NCBI GenBank assembly: GCA_016928995.1
Contig: JAFGJS010000085.1
Coordinates: forward strand, 1-64,000
DNA: 64,000 nt
Direction: 5' to 3'
Source: Candidatus Sumerlaeota bacterium
Lineage (GTDB): Bacteria > Sumerlaeota > Sumerlaeia > JAFGJS01
Shown: piece by piece, positions 62,313-64,000 of the stretch
How the letters are laid out: the number at the start of each line of letters is the position of its first letter
How positions within the stretch are numbered: position 1 is the stretch's first letter
Made by a program: the position numbers and the translations under genes
The notes under the pieces: model-generated
Seen by the model: only the letters and a program-made list of their open reading frames with translations
Told to the model about the DNA's origin: nothing
Database searches by the model: none

Positions 62313-62670
62313 GACGCCTCAATCCCATGATTCAAGTGAACGGGTTTGCCGCTCGCCCGTCTGCCGATCCGGCCGTCCGGAGCACAGAACAAAAGTGCGT
62401 GCTTCAGAATTCTTTCTGCCGACTCCTTTCTCATCGGCTCTATTCCTGAAATCATTAATCCAATCATGGCTCTGCCCATCTTTATTTCACTTCAAACCAG
62501 AACAAATGATCTCTATAATTTTTTGGATTGAAATTCCTTGCGCCACAACGTGAAAGCCTGCACCGCTGAACAAATCAGCCAAAAGGAAAAAAGTTTTTCT
62601 TGCGCCGTCAAGCCCGCAAGTCCAGATTGAATGCAAGGCTAATATTCGGAATGAACAAGGAGGAGGTCCG
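62313..62670. other. Divergent promoter region of motor operon and response regulator
   Basis: No gene was found in the 358-bp gap between divergent motA and the response regulator gene. The middle is A/T-richer (about 62500-62530). I looked for sigma-54 and sigma-28 type flagellar promoters upstream of motA and saw no convincing match. Confidence 0.35.
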
Positions 62671-63357
62671 ATGAAGGCGCTCATCACCGAGGATGATGAA
62701 AACATCCTCAACGGCCTGAAGGACATCTTTGAGTCCGAGGGATACGATACGATCACGGCGATGGACGGCAAGACGGCAATGCGCCTGTTTGACTCGCAGG
62801 CGCCCGACTTCGTCTGTCTGGACATCATGCTGCCGGGGATGAACGGCTACGACATCTGCCGCGAGATCCGCAAGCGCAATTCCGACGTGCCGGTGATCTT
62901 CATCAGCGCGAAATCCGAGGAAATCGACAAGGTGCTCGGACTGGAGCTCGGCGCGGACGACTATATCATGAAGCCGTTCGGCGTGCGCGAAGTCGTGGCG
63001 CGCGTCCGGGCGATCACCCGGCGCTGCTTCGCCTCGCGCAAACCCGACGACGTGCAGGAGCCGTTTGATATGGGCGATCTGCACGTGCATCCGGCGGAGC
63101 TGCGCGCGACCCGCGGCGAGCAGGTGATCGACCTCAGCCTGCGCGACGTGAAAGTCCTGCAGGTGCTGCACAGTCATCCGGGCAAGGTCTGCGACCGCCA
63201 TATGATCTTCAGCTACGTCTGGGGCGTGGAGCACATCCCGAACAGCCGCACGCTCGACCAGCACATCTCGCAGCTGCGCAAGCGCATCGAACACAATCCC
63301 AAAGACCCGCAAATCATCCAAACCGTCCACGGCGTAGGCTACCGCTACGACGGATGA
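62671..63357 (+). CDS. OmpR/PhoB-family response regulator (orphan)
   Basis: A 228-residue two-domain regulator. The receiver (1-115) has the acidic pocket EDDE, phospho-acceptor D51 in CLDIMLPG and K101 in IMKPFG. The C-terminal winged helix (about 130-228) shows LSLRDVKVLQVLHSHPGKV, RTLDQHISQLRKRIE and QTVHGVGYRYDG. The AAGGAGGAGG ribosome site is very strong. No histidine kinase gene follows, so the partner is elsewhere. A REP-like element and an unrelated ankyrin gene lie downstream. Confidence 0.94.
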   Translation: MKALITEDDENILNGLKDIFESEGYDTITAMDGKTAMRLFDSQAPDFVCLDIMLPGMNGYDICREIRKRNSDVPVIFISAKSEEIDKVLGLELGADDYIMKPFGVREVVARVRAITRRCFASRKPDDVQEPFDMGDLHVHPAELRATRGEQVIDLSLRDVKVLQVLHSHPGKVCDRHMIFSYVWGVEHIPNSRTLDQHISQLRKRIEHNPKDPQIIQTVHGVGYRYDG

Positions 63358-63396
63358 AATCGGGATGAGTTTATGACATCCTGAGAGCGTGTAATT

Positions 63397-63479
63397 GTGG
63401 CACGGGCGTCTCGCCCGTGATTTCCAAAAGAAAAGTATGAATTTTCTCCCGATGCACATGGGCAAGATGCCCATGCCAC
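63397..63479. repeat. REP-like inverted repeat with two hairpin arms
   Basis: Arm one (63397-63419, GTGGCACGGGCGTCTCGCCC core) and arm two (63457-63479, CATGGGCAAGATGCCCATGC core) are reverse complements with a few transitions, separated by 37 bp. Each arm contains its own short palindrome (CGGGCG...CGCCCG, TGGGC...GCCCA). The layout is that of a REPIN and is comparable, though not identical in sequence, to the element at 11810. Confidence 0.75.
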
Positions 63480-63630
63480 GATCCAATTCACCCTTTTCGC
63501 GCACGTTCTATGTTTATGCCAAAAACTGATCTGGATAGGGTCATCGGCAGATTTCCTAAACCCAGTTGACAGCCAGCCCGTAATTTAAGAAACTGCAAAA
63601 AATCACTGAATATTATTATTGGATGAAGCA

Positions 63631-64000
63631 GTGACAATTCTCGATGCAAGCCTGTACCGTGACCTGAGTTCAGCCGCTGCGGCGGGTAACGTTGCCGAAG
63701 TGAAACACTTGCTCGACCTGGGAGTGCCACCCAGTGCCGCTACTCGTGACGGACCCGTCTTGCACATAGCTGCCAAACATGGGCAGGTGGATGTCATCAA
63801 AGTGCTGCTAGATCGCGGCTGTCCGGTCGACCAGCAGGATCATTATGGAGCCACGGCGCTCGCAGCTGCGATCTACAATCTCGCAGAGCAACAAGACGTA
63901 CCTGCACGAGAAGCACGACGAGAAGCCATCGACTTGTTGCTGGCACGCGGAGCAAACGCTCGAGGGGGAGCTCATTGGGAGATATTTCCCGTGGTGGTTG
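63631..64000 (+). CDS. Ankyrin-repeat protein, truncated by the window end
   Basis: The 3' end is missing. The visible 123 residues contain ankyrin repeats: SAAAAGNVAEVKHLLDLGVP, VLHIAAKHGQVDVIKVLLD and TALAAAI...AIDLLLARGANA. There is no signal peptide. The start is uncertain: GTG 63631 or TTG 63619 are in frame after a stop at 63607, and neither has a strong ribosome site. Ankyrin proteins mediate protein contacts; the partner is unknown. Confidence 0.75.
   Translation, partial: MTILDASLYRDLSSAAAAGNVAEVKHLLDLGVPPSAATRDGPVLHIAAKHGQVDVIKVLLDRGCPVDQQDHYGATALAAAIYNLAEQQDVPAREARREAIDLLLARGANARGGAHWEIFPVVV

Overview
The window looks like one chromosomal contig of a GC-rich, Gram-negative, flagellated heterotroph. 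I see no rRNA, ribosomal-protein operon or other marker that fixes the phylum. The mix of traits suggests an under-sampled lineage of the PVC/FCB type or a neighbour such as Sumerlaeota or Hydrogenedentota, but this is a guess. Those traits are a bacillithiol enzyme (BshC), Hanks-type kinase signalling, secreted multidomain sugar hydrolases, large numbers of hairpin-type intergenic repeats, and a sodium-type-looking flagellar motor.

Layout. 0-3 kb: a tandem pair of ADP-glucose pyrophosphorylase paralogues, the first of which has lost catalytic residues. 3-13 kb: envelope and secreted proteins (ricin-lectin/GH16 hydrolase, SppA protease, AsmA-like protein, an M15-fold protein without zinc ligands, a HEXXH peptidase). 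12-16 kb: a NahK-like sugar kinase with a nucleotidyltransferase, an N-demethylase-like protein and a glycosyltransferase. 16.4-18.3 kb: a gene-poor stretch holding a decayed gene, a 22-24 bp iteron-like array and a 52-residue membrane protein. 18.3-23.1 kb: a giant receptor-like Ser/Thr kinase with TPRs. 23-30 kb: cysteine desulfurase, BshC, IlvH, a secreted clan GH-A-like protein, then initiator and elongator tRNA-Met behind a near-consensus promoter. 30-35 kb: nested repeats, an AI-2E-family membrane protein, and an AT-rich accessory island with DinD, an unknown gene and a frameshifted DNA methyltransferase. 35-41 kb: PriA, an acidic membrane protein and a zinc/manganese-type ABC transporter.

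41-48 kb is a co-oriented minus-strand run: SAM methyltransferase, P-loop kinase, tail-anchored HEAT protein, PII signal protein, citrate synthase and a DraG-family protein lacking its metal ligands. The last three suggest a nitrogen/carbon sensing module; this is my main hypothesis for an undescribed system. 48-57.9 kb: DUF952, DprA, an unknown membrane protein, a second citrate synthase, GT2, a secreted VWA protein and a YfhO-like membrane protein. 57.9-62.3 kb: an operon motA - motB-like - motB - fliL - fliM - fliN, in which the first MotB-like subunit lacks the proton/sodium-binding Asp. The window ends with an orphan OmpR-type regulator and a truncated ankyrin-repeat gene.

All functional calls come from reading motifs and translations by eye; no database search was run.
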